This document shows, in pieces, positions 34,923 to 46,900 of a stretch of DNA of 64,000 nucleotides (positions are counted from its first letter, which is position 1; every line of letters starts with the position of its first letter). A program made the position numbers and the translations under genes. The notes beneath the pieces are model-generated. The model was given only the letters and a program-made list of their open reading frames with translations. It had not been told where the DNA came from and searched no databases. The stretch lies in contig CANTUR010000145.1 of the NCBI GenBank assembly GCA_947683625.1, positions 5,845,501 to 5,909,500 of the forward strand, written 5' to 3'. The stretch comes from Mallotus nudiflorus (taxonomy: Eukaryota; Streptophyta; Magnoliopsida; Malpighiales; Euphorbiaceae).

Positions 34923-37146
34923 TGTCATGACCCGAACCGAAAGGTATGTAATTAGCACTAGGGAATGGGAATACATAAAGTACTTGAAACCCATAGTAAG
35001 CCTTAAAATTTTTTTTCAAAATAACAAAATACACTTAGCAATAAACCAAAAATAAATGTATAATATCAAATACATATAATAATATTCTTCAAATACAACA
35101 TCATTTCAATACAGGATACAAATAACACAAGTTCATAGATAACTACTGCAGCAGTGTTTAGAATTTAATTATACAATACATATATCAGTCTAACATACAT
35201 AATGCAGCTGGTGAAGAACGAACCTAGAGCGGGCAAGTAAAACTAAGGAGCTAACTGTAAGGTCCTAAAAAAATAGGTTGAGGGGAATTAGACCTCACTG
35301 AGTGAATTAATTCTATAAAATGCATGCTAGTTTATAAAAACATTTGTTAAAACCTCTTTTCAAAATAAATGTAAATAAAGTAATTATAATCCTCAAAATC
35401 ATTTATTTCTCATAATAATATTTAAATAAAATCTATTTATAATATTTAAATCAATTTAATATAAAATCCTTATAAGAAAATATATAGAATAATCATTTTT
35501 TATGGAAAGTCTGGTAGAACACCTAAACCTTAAATCTAATAGCCTTTCAGATCTCTTTAATCCAAGTGACTACCGTCCTGAGAGCAAGCTCAACCGAGTT
35601 ACTGCTAGAGTCATTTCACATATTCCATATTGATGTCCCGAGAGCAAGCTCAATTGAGTTACATCCTTTTTTTTTCAGCCCAAGAGCACTAGCTCCACTA
35701 AGTTCTAACCATTTACACTTGCCCGAGAGCACACGCTCTACCGAGCCTATTTTATATTACACATAAACCGAGATCTCACTTGTGCACATGTGGTCCTAGT
35801 GACACCCTCTAGGTAGCACGTTCTACCATTATCTCCAAATCAATTTAAATTATAAATAAATAAAAGGAAATAAATAAATAAATAAATAATGAATAATTAA
35901 AGGATTAAATAATAATCAAATAAAATATCACAAAGTAATTTCCCTTAAACATACTTTCAATTTTTACTCGTAAATGTAAAATAAATTATCATGCATATGG
36001 CTACATAAATATATTCATAATTTAATCATATAGTCATTTCTTTATTATATTTAATTATTTGAAAATATAATAAAAACATGCACAACACACATTTCATAAA
36101 TTAACTCACAGGCTGAGCATGTCGGACGACGTGTTCTTTGTTGTCCAGATGCTATAGCTCGTATCATGGAGTTCTTTAAAATAAATAATATTTATTTAAA
36201 ATATGCTCATAAAATAAAATAAAATAAATTCATAAAAATTCTCAGAAATTATGAAAAATATGGAATTCACGAAACTAACTCGACCAAAAACACAAAGTCA
36301 ATTAAAACTAGAAATTCGATATAGCTCAATGTCACATTTTATGAGGAATCTACCAAAAATTCGATAGAGTCTCCTCTGTAAAACGGACATCTCTCTACTA
36401 AAAGTAGAGTCATTCCTACACGAAAACACACTTCTATTCACAACACAACTTTACACTCGGGTCGGGTTCCCAAACTACACATAATCCTCGACCGAGATCA
36501 CTAAAACACTACCACCAAAGCTAATTTAAATCATAAAAATACATAGAAAATTTCATCAAAATCTAATTTAGTTAATAAATAAATTCTTTTAAATAATGAT
36601 ATACAAAAATTCAAATTTTCATTTAATCTAATAAAATTCCTTATTTAACATATAATATATATATTTAAGAATTATAAATTATAAAATTTTAGAAATTCAT
36701 AAAATTGTATATTAGTACTAATATTAATTAAATCAACTAAATAATTAAATACGATAATATTTACATACATTATATTATTTCTGGAAAAATTAATCTATAA
36801 TTAACAACATATAAAAAAACTAATTTAACTAATAAAATTATTTCATGCCTTTTAAAATTAAAATTATTGTTATACACAGTAATTTAACTACAAATTTACT
36901 AAAACACAATTAAAATCAAATTATACAATTTTTCTCTACAAATTCATATTTCACATAAACTTTTAAAAATTCATAACTTAAAATCTATAGTTAATTTTAA
37001 CAAACTTCCTTCATAAGATAAACTATAAAAAATATACAGATTTTAATAAAAATAAGAAAATTTTGTATCCCAGGACTATGTGAACAATAACGACACCTAG
37101 AAAATTTAAATTTTCTAAATAATTCAAAAAATTAAACAAAAATTAC
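34923..37146 (-). repeat. 5' LTR of element F, first part (minus strand)
   Basis: Plus view starts TGTCATGACCCGAACC (LTR 3' end). It carries GGGGAATTAGACCTCACTGAG near 35283, several repeats of CCGAGAGCAAGCTC type between 35575 and 35745, the hairpin and GTAGAGTCATTCC block near 36370-36415, and CGGGTCGGGTT near 36457. It is interrupted at 37146 by element G and resumes at 42402. Confidence 0.85.
37141..37146 (+). repeat. Target duplication of element G (left copy)
   Basis: AATTAC, repeated at 42402-42407. Joining the two flanks recovers LTR F sequence that aligns with the D LTR near 28400. Confidence 0.75.
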
Positions 37147-37615
37147 TGATGTGGATGAGGCAACATTGAAATTTATTGATGGATTTGATAAAGTGGGCGT
37201 GTGCACTGGGTTTCAAATGGACGGTCCTGATGACACCGATTGACCCACGGGGTCCATAATATATCATATCGAAGCTGACTTAGAGGGCTATAATGAATGC
37301 TACATACTTTGTTTGTAGCAATTCATCTTCGAGCCCTAATTCTTTTGTTTCAGTCCTTAAATTTGACCTTGAAGTTTATGTTCCTTTTTTTAGAGTTTTT
37401 TATCTTTTCCTTTTTTTGTTTTAGGGTTTTTCCCTAAACACTATTTATTTGCCTCTTTGAGTTATTTTAGGATAGTTTTTTATTAATTAAAATAAATTAT
37501 AGATGTAATTCTTCCAATTCCTCTAGTATTCCTTGAATTAACAAGGTTTTAGTTTATAGTTTTTGGGTATTCTTAGAATCAATGAATTAAATTCTCTCTT
37601 AAGACTTTTACTACA
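37147..37615 (+). repeat. 5' LTR of element G (469 bp)
   Basis: TGATGTGGATGAGG to TTTTACTACA. Same length as the 3' copy at 41931-42399. Confidence 0.9.
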
Positions 37616-37621
37616 TTAGTT

Positions 37622-37633
37622 TGGTATCAGGGC
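37622..37633 (+). other. Primer-binding site of element G
   Basis: TGGTATCAGGGC, one base off the standard initiator Met-tRNA site, six bases after the LTR. Confidence 0.85.
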
Positions 37634-37648
37634 ATCGATCCTGACAAC

Positions 37649-38690
37649 ATGCCTCCAAGGAGATGAGTGCAAGAGGTGTATGAATGAGATATAAAGTAGA
37701 GGGTCCAGGAGATGATTGACGAGCGAATGAATCGAGTGGTGGATCAGTTGACAGATAGATTGGCCATGATATTGGGTAATCAGAATAGAGCCTAAGGAAA
37801 TAATCATCCAAAATAGTTTGGTGATGATGAGGAGGTGGGGGATGAGTATGAAGATGAGGCTCCTCATAGACACAATCGGTCTATCACAGATGATAATATT
37901 AGGAGATGGGAAATAGCCATACGAACTGAGATTCCATAATTTTATGGTAGCCTTCAAGCTGAAGAATTTCTAGATTGGATGTCGACAATCGAGGAGATTC
38001 TAGAATTTAAAAAGGTGCCAAAAGACAAGTGTGTTCCTTTGGTTGCCACGAGATTAAGGGGTAGGGGTACTACGTGGTAGCAGCAATCAAAACTGACTCG
38101 CACCAGATTGGGAAAGAGTAAAATCACTACTTAGTATAAGATGAAGAAGCCTATGTGATTTGCCTTTCTTCCATATAATTTCCAACGGTTGATGTACCAA
38201 CGTCTGCAAAATCTGAGACAAGTTATGAGATCGATGGATGATTACACTATTGAGTTTTATCAATTGATTGCCAGGAATGAAATCCAAGAAATGGAGGATC
38301 AGTTGGTAGTAAGATATATTAGGGGTTTGAGGACATAGTTGCAGGACATAATGAATTTGTTTGATCCTTTCTCAATGTCTATAACTCATCAAAGGGCTTT
38401 AGTGGTTGAGAGATTGTCACAAAAAGTTGCCAATCCGAACACTTAGGGCAGTGGCGCTGGCAATATTAGTTCTGCTATTAATAATCGTGGCATTAATAAA
38501 ATAGCAAGTAGTAGTGGTGGCAGTGGTGTTGCCGACAATAATAAAGGCATGAGCAATTTAATATACCAGTAAGGGGCATAAAATGTTTTGGCTATGGAGA
38601 GGTTGGCCATAGACTATCTGAATGTAAAAAGACGATGGGGAAAAAGACCCTCTTCCTTAAGGAAAATGATTATGTTGAGGAGGACTAAGA
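37649..38690 (+). pseudogene. Gag remnant of element G
   Basis: ATG at 37649 (MPPRR, then TGA). Capsid-like text with DERMNRVVDQLTDRLAM near 37710 and a LQAEEFLDWM segment near 37955 in shifted frames. A zinc knuckle near 38578 reads IKCFGYGEVGHRLSEC: the second cysteine is now tyrosine. Several stops come from CGA, CAG or TGG codons. Confidence 0.75.
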
Positions 38691-41600
38691 AATTAAGGGT
38701 GATCCTGTGTATGATAAGGATAAAATAGTTGAGGAATTGCTTTTGGACAGAGATGTAAGGACTGCACTTATCGTTAGGCGTTCTTACTTGACCCCTAAGG
38801 CAAGTTCGGAGGAGGATTGGCTAAGGAGTAATATCTTTCAGTCTACTTAAACTATTAAAGATAAGGTATGCTGCTTTGTCATTGATGGAGGGAGTTATGA
38901 GAATATAGTGTTTGTTAAGGTTGTCCAAAAACTAGACATACCAACTAAAAGTCATCCTAAACCCTATAAACTGGCTTGGTTAAAGAAGGGTGGGGAAGTT
39001 GTAGTGTTTAAGAGAGCTTTGGTGCCATTCTCCATTCGTTAAAAATATAAAGATGTTCTATGGTGTGATATGGTGGCTATAGACGCCTTTCATTTATTAT
39101 TAGGAATGCTGTAGCAGTATGACAAGGACGTGACATATACTGGGAGAACCAATACTTATAGCTTTGTCTTTGATGGGGTTAAAATTGTGTTGCTACCTAA
39201 ACAACAAGTGGATATGCCTAAAGCAACCAGTGGAACTAGTACTTTGTTATCTTTGGCTTAATTCAATGAGGAACTATAAGAGTCAGACATAGGGTATATG
39301 CTATTAGGAAAGGAGGTGGGTTACAGAATTTAATGACTTATTTCCTGATGAATTTCCTAATGGTTTGCCCCCACTCCATGACATTCAGCATCATATTGAC
39401 TTAGTGCCCAGAGCAGTGTTGCCAAACATACCACATTATAGGATGAGTCCTAGCAAGCATGAGGAGTTGCGTTGACAGGTGGAGGAGCTACTTGTTAAAG
39501 GTCATGTTAGGGAAAGCATGAGCCCTTGTGTTGCTTCTACCCTTTTGACGCCTAAGAAAGATGGGTCTTGGTGCATGTGTGTGGATAGTCGAGCCATTAA
39601 TAAGATCACCATAAGGTATAGATTTCCTATCCCTTGTCTGGATGATTTGCTTGATCAAATTAATAGTGCAACTATTTTTACTAAACTTAATTTAAAGAGT
39701 GGATATTGTCAAATACGTGTTCAGCCTGGGGATGAGTGGAAACAACATTTAAGACTAGGGAAGGGTTGTATGAGTGGCTTATGATGCCCTTCGGATTATC
39801 GAATGCCCCTAGTACCTTTATGTGTGTTATGAACCAATTATTGAGGCCTTTCATTGGCAAGTTTATTGTGGTATACTTTGATGATATCCTGATCTATAGT
39901 AGTAACCATGATGAGCATTTATAGCATATTCAGGAGGTTTTTAGTGTATTGCACAGGGAACAGTTCTATGCTACCTTAAAAAATATGTCTTTATGTCCTC
40001 CAGGGTATTATTTTTGGCGTATATGATTTTTGTAACAAGTTTAGAAGTGGATGAAGCTAAGGTGACGGTGGTAAGAGAATGGCCTAAACTAACTATTTTA
40101 ACAAAAGTGAGGAGTTTTCATGGTTTGGCCTCATTTTATCAGTGTGTCATTGAAAATTTTAGCACTATTATAGCTCCCATTATAGATTGCATGAAAGGTA
40201 GTTAGTTTGAGTGGATGGAGGCAACAGAGGTAGCCTTTAGAATGTCTTACAATAGCCCTAATCTTGGTGTTGCCAGATTTCTCATAAGCTTTTGAGCTCC
40301 ATATCGACGCCTTTAAGGTTGGGATTGGTGTTGACCTAAGTTAAAATAACTGCCCTGTGGCATTTTATAGTGAGAAGTTATTTGGTTCCCAACTTAATTA
40401 CAGTGCATATGACATTGAGCTTTATGCAGTAGTGCAAGTAGTATGACATTGGCTACATTAGTTGTTTCATAAAGAATTTAACTTGTATACTAACCATAAT
40501 TCTTTGAAGCATTTACACTAGTAGGATAAAGTTTCACCCCGCCATGCTAGGTGGGTCACCTATCTTGAACATTTCACTTTTATAATGAAGCATAAATTTG
40601 GCATTACAAACAAAGTAGTTGATGCTTTGAGTCGACAGAATAGTTTATTGGTGACTATGCGAGTTAAGGTGCCCGACTTTGATTCTTTTAAGGGTTTACT
40701 TACTACTAATCATTACTTTTCTATGGTGTTACAAGATTTATAGGCTGGGAAGAGGATAAAATTTTTGCTGTAAGATGGGTTCTTATTTCAAGGAACTCAA
40801 TTGTGCATTCCATATTGCAGCCTATGCCCACAGATCATTAAAGAGTAACATGGTGAGGGACATGTGGGTAAAGACACAACATTGCAACTAATTTAGGCTT
40901 CATATTTTTGGCCTTCAGTTTGCAAGGAGATTGATAAATACATTCAGAGATGAAGAATTTGCCAGGTTTTAAAAGGAATAGCCATAAATGTGAGATTGTA
41001 CATGCCTCTCCCAGTTCCTTCTCAACCCTGGACTAACATTAGTATAGACTTTGTATTGGGATTTCCACATACTCATTGAGGTAATGATTCCATCTTTGTT
41101 GTTATTGATAGATTTTTTAAGATGGTTCATTTTATTCCTTATAAGAAGACTACAAACATAGTAACTGTGGCACAATTGTTCTTTCGGGATGTGTATCATC
41201 TGTACGGGTTGCCTACATCTATTTTCTATGAAAAGATACATGTTTCCTCAGTCATTTTTGGCGTAGCCTGTAGAAGATGATCAATACTCAACTGAATTTC
41301 AGCAGTGCCTATCATCCTTAAACAAATGGGCAAACTTAAGTGTTGAATAGGTCCTTGGGCAATTTACTGCATTATCTAGTGGGGGATCATATGAAGGGTT
41401 GGGATCAAAAATTATGTCAAGTAGAATTCACCCAAAACCACACTGTTAATTGAAGCATAGGATATAGTCCTTTCCAGGTTATTTACTCTATTTAGCCAAG
41501 TGGTCCTCTTGACTTGATGCCCCTGCCTAGCAAGATATGGGTCTAAAGGAAAGTAGCAGATTTTGTTTTAGGTTTGTAGGATGTACACAAGATAGCCTTT

Positions 41601-41990
41601 GATAATCTGTCTACTTCCAATTCTTAGTACAAATAGCTTGCATACCAAAAACACAAACTTTTGGAGTTTGAGGTAGGTGATTTTGTGTGGCAGTCCTGAC
41701 AAAAGATTGATTTCCTGTAGGGGAGTACAATAAGCTATATGCTAGGAAGATTAGTTCAGTTGAGGTAGTAGAGAAGATTAATTCCAATGCTTATCGTTTG
41801 AAGTTGCCTAGCCATGTCTGCACTGCATATATGTTTAATGTTAAGCATTTAATTCCCTTCTCCGGCAATTCTTCTGATGATGATGATGTTGTGTTAAATT
41901 CGAGGCTGAATTTTCTATCACCTGGGGGAATGATGTGGATGAGGAAGCATTGAAATTTATGGATGGATTTGACAAAGTGGGCATGCACAC
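38691..41990 (+). pseudogene. Pol remnant of element G: protease, RT, RNase H, integrase, tail into LTR
   Basis: Protease is decayed near 38870 (IDGGSYENIV). RT is open at 39479-39784 and 39736-39924: KKDGSW, LDDLLDQI, KLNLKSGYCQI, MPFGLSNAPSTFM, VVYFDDILIYS. RNase H (near 40310-40640), the integrase finger (near 40820-40980), DDE core (SIDFVLGFP near 41040) and a VDRFFKMVHFIP-like segment follow with stops and shifts. The end (near 41850-41990) reads SSDDDDVVLNSRLNFLSPGG then continues NDVDEEALKF inside the 3' LTR, as in CRM-type elements whose C-terminal tail overlaps the LTR. Confidence 0.8.
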
Positions 41991-42399
41991 TTGGGCTTTA
42001 AATGGATGGTTGTGGCAACACCGATTGACCTACAGGCCCCATAATATATTAAATCAAAGATGACTCAAAGGGCTATAACAAGTGCTACATACTTCACTCG
42101 TAGCAATCTATCTTCAGGCCCAAATTCCTTTATTTCAGCCCTTAAATTTGACCTTAAAGTTTATGTTCCTTTTTATGGAGTTTCTTATCTTTTCCTTTTT
42201 TTGTTTTAGTGTTTTTCCCTAAACACTATTTATTTGCCTCTTTGAGTTGTTTTGGGATAGTTTTTATTAACTAAAATAAATTACAGACATAATTCTTCCA
42301 ATTCCTCTAGTATTCTTTAAATCAACAAGGTTTTGGTTTATTGTTTTTGGGTATTCTTAAAATCAACGAATTCAATTCTCTCTTAAGGGTTTTGCTACA
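41931..42399 (+). repeat. 3' LTR of element G (469 bp)
   Basis: TGATGTGGATGAGG to GTTTTGCTACA, after a short purine tract (ggggga). Two bases, TG, lie between the terminal CA and the AATTAC duplication. Confidence 0.9.
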
Positions 42400-42401
42400 T
42401 G

Positions 42402-43010
42402 AATTACCCTTACATAGCTAATGATCTCTACAACAAGATTACTAAAGGAAATTAAGCCTAAAACTTAACAAAAAATTCAAAAATCAATAAAATACCAAAA
42501 ATACACAATTTACATTTACCTTGAACTACAACAATCCAGACAATGGATCAGCGATCTGATGGTATATTATTAAAGCTTGAAGGATGAGAAATCTATAAAC
42601 ACTAGAATCAAGAAGATTCGATGTCAAAATCTTCACTGGACGCTAAAAGAAATTCGGTCAAATTAGGGGCAAAACTAGAAAATGGAAAAGATGGGGCTGC
42701 TGCCGGTGCGTCATGGTGGTGCTGGGCTACTGCCAGTGCGTTATGGTGGTACTAGGCTACTACCGGCATGTAGTGGTGGAGCTGGGTTGGTGTTGGTGGT
42801 GGAGGCATAGTGGCTATGGAGAAAGGAAGAAAGGAAAGGAAGAAAAAAAGAAATGGTGAAGGAGAATGGAAAGAATTCTAGAAAATTTTCATGTTGTCAT
42901 TTTTTTTTAAGAAAAAGACAAAAGTATAATAATTAAAAATTAAAAAAATCTACTTTCAATAACCATACCTTTTAATTTACAAACATATAAATCTATATTA
43001 ACACTATTAA

Positions 43011-43012
<2 letters not shown>
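42402..43012 (-). repeat. 5' LTR of element F, second part (minus strand)
   Basis: Resumes LTR F: CTACAACAAGATTACTAAAGG is the reverse complement of text in the D 3' LTR near 28375. A block of repeated GCTGGGCTACTGCCRGTGCG-type text lies at 42690-42790. The LTR start is not visible; it fades into the (TA)n tract. Confidence 0.75.

Positions 43013-43072
<60 letters not shown>
43013..43072. repeat. (TA)n microsatellite at the F/J junction
   Basis: About 60 bp of pure TA marking the point where minus-strand LTR F gives way to plus-strand LTR J. Confidence 0.95.
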
Positions 43073-43075
<3 letters not shown>

Positions 43076-45898
43076 ATAAAAACACCATTAACACTCCCAT
43101 AATATTTCCTCTCCCAATTTCGAGTCAAACTCCTCCCTCTCTCTTCCTTCCTTCTTCTTCTTCTTTTTCTTCTTCTTTTTCTTCTTTTTCTTCTTCTTCT
43201 TCTTCTTCTCCTTACTGTGTACCTGCCAGCCACCTAACCTCAACCACTGGTTGCCATCAACTCTTCCCTTCCTCCTTCACCTCCTCACCGCCAGCAGAGC
43301 CGCCTGTTGCCCCTGGAACTGTCGAAAATTGAAGTGACCCAAACTTGGAGCTTTGTGATGTCGATGAGCTTCCAACCACCCCAGCTCTTCGAACCAGACT
43401 TGTTTGAAAGTTTTTCCTTTGGTGAGTCCATTTCCTAGCTCTGTTTGAGCTCAAATCCTCTAGATTTTTAGATATCTTCAATTTTTAGTTTATGTATTTT
43501 AGGGTTATTTTTTAACTTGATATTGTTTGATTCTTGAAATCTTGCTTCACAAATGTTATTTTTTGTAGCTCAAGCTTCTCAAATATATTTTTTTCTGAAT
43601 TTTTTTAATTAATTTGAATTTTAGTTAATTTTTTATTATTTTAATATTAACATATAAAATTTTTTATAATTATGTTAATTAATTATTTTTGTTGAAAATT
43701 TACTTGAATTGGTGTTAGTAATATTAGTTAATAATTTTAGAATTTTTAAAATAATTTTTGGTGAATTTAAATAATTTTTTTAGAATTTTAATTATATTTT
43801 GTATTATTGAGTTAATTGTGTAATTTTGTGAAAATTATAGTTAAATATTATGTTTTAGATGATTTTAGAATTATATAGGGTGTTAAAATGATTTTTATAA
43901 ATTATTTACTATTTTTTAACTAATTAATTCTAATTTTTGAAAATTATATTCAAATAATATATTATTTACTATTTTGGTGATTAAATGGATTTTTTTAATT
44001 ACTTTTAATACATATTTAAGCTATTTGAATACATAAAAATGAATTTTTACTATTTTATGTGTAATTATTGAAAAATTGGATTTTTATTAATATTATATTA
44101 TTATTTTGGATTTTTATTTAATAATTGTGAAAATAATTATATTTGGTGTTTTAATGTTTAAGTATATTATATGTTAGTATTTTGAGAATATTTATGGAAT
44201 TTATTGATTTTTAATATATTTATTATTTTAAATGTATTTTTGATGAATTTGTGAACCTCGGTTGGGAATTGTATAGTTTGGGATTCAAACCCAAGGTGTT
44301 GAGTTATCTATGTTAGAAGTGTGTTTTTCTTATAGGATCGGCTATACTTTTTAGTAGAGAGATGTCCATTTTATTGAGGAGGTTCTGTCGAATTTTTGGT
44401 AGAATTCTCATAAAACGTGACGTCAGGTCGATTCTAAATTTTCATATTTTTCTAGGTTTTATATTTCTAGATTAAGTCTTCTTTAAAAGTATAAGTTAAG
44501 AATTTATTCTGATTGTTATTATTATTTATTTTCTAGTTGCATCGAGATCGAGGCCTATCGGATGGGTCGAGGAGCGCAAAATTATAAGTTATTATTTTAT
44601 ATATACTTGCATATATGATGCATGATATTGAGTATTCATGTTTTTAATATGTATTTATACATGAAATATTTTACTAAATGTAAGTTAGGTATATTTTCAA
44701 TATATTTTTGGTATATTTCAATATATATGCTTGTTATATTTTCATTATACACTTAGAATATTTTTGGTATATTCATGGTTTATATTCGGTATATTTATGG
44801 TTGATTTTGGTTATATGTAGTATATATATACTTGAAATATACTTAGTATATTTTCGGTATATTTCTGGTATATATATGGCTTATTTCGTTGTAATGAATG
44901 TTAATATGTTTAATTATGCATTATTTATTTCCCATATGTATATTCAATTTTATTTGAAGGATATCGATAGGACGTGCTACCTAATGAGTAGTACTAGGAC
45001 TATGTATGTACCGGTGTGATAAATTTTAGAGTTGAGTTATAAAATCACTTGAGGTGACTTTTATTTGATTGATTTTGAGATTGATGTGATTGAATAGTGT
45101 GATTGTTAGAGCTCAGTTGACCTAGTGTCTCGAGGCCAATCACACTGACAGTGAGACTGCTAGAGCTCAGTTGACCTAGTGTCTCGGGGCCAATCACACT
45201 GACAGTGAGACTGTTAGAGCTCAGTTGACTTAGTGTCTCGGGGCTAGTCTACTGTCCAAAATGGAATAAGAGAATTAATTTGGAATTAAGTGAGATTGTA
45301 TGGCTAGAGAGATATTTTTGGTTAAGGTTGCATATAATTAGGGTTGTATTTGATCCTTCATTAAAATAAATATTTTTTAGCATTTATTATACATAAAAGT
45401 GATTTCAACATCTGTGTGAAATGCCTGTATATATTTATTATATATACTAATGCTTGATTGCATATGACATTAAGAGATGCATGTATATATAATATAATAA
45501 TTCACTCAATGAGGTCTGACTTCCCTCAGTTATTTATTTTTCAAGAGATTCTTCATCTTCAAACCTCAGTAGTAGGCCCATACGCTGGACTTCTTCAGCC
45601 TCGGGTAGTTTATGTAAATTACTTATCAAAATTCTATTGTATTATAGAAACTTGCAGTAGTAGTTGTAGTTTGTATATGTAGAATGTTGTTTATGTCAAA
45701 GACCTTTCTCTAAATATTGTATGCAAACATTTTATTTTATGATATGATATTGAGTATTTATTTTATATCGATTTAAGTTTTAATTTTGGTGTATTTTTAT
45801 TTATTTATTGCATGATTTTATTTTCTAAGGCTTGCTACCGGTTCCAGATTCGAAAAAATTCTCATTCCAAATCATGACTCCCAGGTTGGGTCATGACA
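43073..45898 (+). repeat. 5' LTR of element J, start truncated
   Basis: From about 43110 it aligns with the J 3' LTR at 50838 (TTCGAGTCAAACTCCTCCCTC). It shows the donor-like GGTGAGTCC (43419), an acceptor-like TTCTTATAGG, CTTTTTAGTAGAGAG, GTACCGGTGTG near 45009, three 54-bp repeats (45105, 45159, 45213), and ends GGGTCATGACA. The first roughly 300 bp of the LTR are missing; 43073-43109 is unassigned. A CTT-rich tract lies at 43150-43210. It has no primer site after it. Confidence 0.85.
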
Positions 45899-46900
45899 TT
45901 CAGACCTCCCTAGTAGAACTTGTAGAGCCAAAGTATGAGGAAGTTACGATACCTCTAGTTGCATCGTCGATTCAGCCTGCCTATCAGCAGGGTATGTCTA
46001 ACCTTGAGGCAACATTGTTTTATGCCAGAGTTGGTCAGATAGCTTTCGATTGGATGTTAGATCCATTGGATTTCCTTTATGCGATTGAGACAAGGACTCG
46101 GATTGCTCACATCAAGTACCAGCGGATCATGATTGTTGAGTTGTCAATAAAGGGACCAGCCCTAGATTAGTTTATTCGGATGATTCAACCATATATGATG
46201 ATGATGACTTGGACTTAGTTTATAGAGAGATTCATGAGGAGATTCTGCCTACAATCACTCTAGATGAGTTGTAGACTTCGGTTGATGAGCATCACCAGAG
46301 GGGATAGATCTATTAAGGACTACACTAGAGAGTTTTTCCAACTCGGTAGATATGCAGAGGATTTTATGCAAGATCAGTATTTTATGGCTACTACGTACGT
46401 CACTGGTTTGGGTTCTGTATTTGCTGGGATGCCTATAATGGGCCTTACTCTAGAGTTGGTGATAGAGTTGGCCAAGGAGATTGAGTTGAGATTAGTTAGG
46501 CAAGGAGTTATGACTGATTATTATCAGTTGGGTATACAGTCAGGAGGATTTTAGACTACTCTATATTCGACCTTTCATATTGGTTCAAGTAATCATCAGA
46601 GAGGCATAGTACACTAGAGCCAGAGGCAGCAACAAAGAGTGCATAGGAGTAGTAGACATGGCAATGGGGGATAGCATAGATCGATCAGATTTGGGTTAGG
46701 TGCTTCTAGCAGTAGTAGTGATCAGAGTTCAGGATTAGCAGCCAGCGCCTATCAGTGGTAGAGTCCATCAGGGACCCTGTTATACAGCACCGCTGATGTG
46801 TTTTAGATGAGAACAGATGGGACATTTTGCCAGATCATGTCCCTATTCTAGTTTTCAGCCATAGTAGTTGATTGCTAGTGTAGCACCAGTTCCTTTTCAG
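45899..46900 (+). pseudogene. Gag remnant of element J joined directly to the LTR
   Basis: The LTR end is followed at once by Gag text TSLVELVEPKYEE, so primer site, leader and the Gag N-terminus are deleted. Capsid text matches E: MSNLEATLFYARVGQIAFD, GRYAEDFMQDQYFMATTYVT. Stops at 46168 and others fall where E has TGG or CAG. A decayed knuckle near 46800 keeps the first cysteine (CFR) but has TGA for the second. Confidence 0.85.

Larger units (their letters stand above)
37147..42401 (+). mobile_element. Element G: CRM-like gypsy retrotransposon, decayed (5.25 kb)
   Basis: Two 469-bp LTRs, an initiator Met-tRNA-type primer site, a zinc-knuckle gag, and a pol whose RT text (KDGSW.MCVDSRAINKIT, YGLYEWL-like, MPFGLSNAPSTFM) is typical of the CRM/centromeric chromovirus group. 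It is inserted in LTR F. LTRs differ at roughly a tenth of positions by eye, so it is much older than E. Many stops make it dead. CRM clade is assigned from RT text and from the pol frame running into the 3' LTR; related short-LTR chromovirus lineages are the alternative. Confidence 0.85.
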
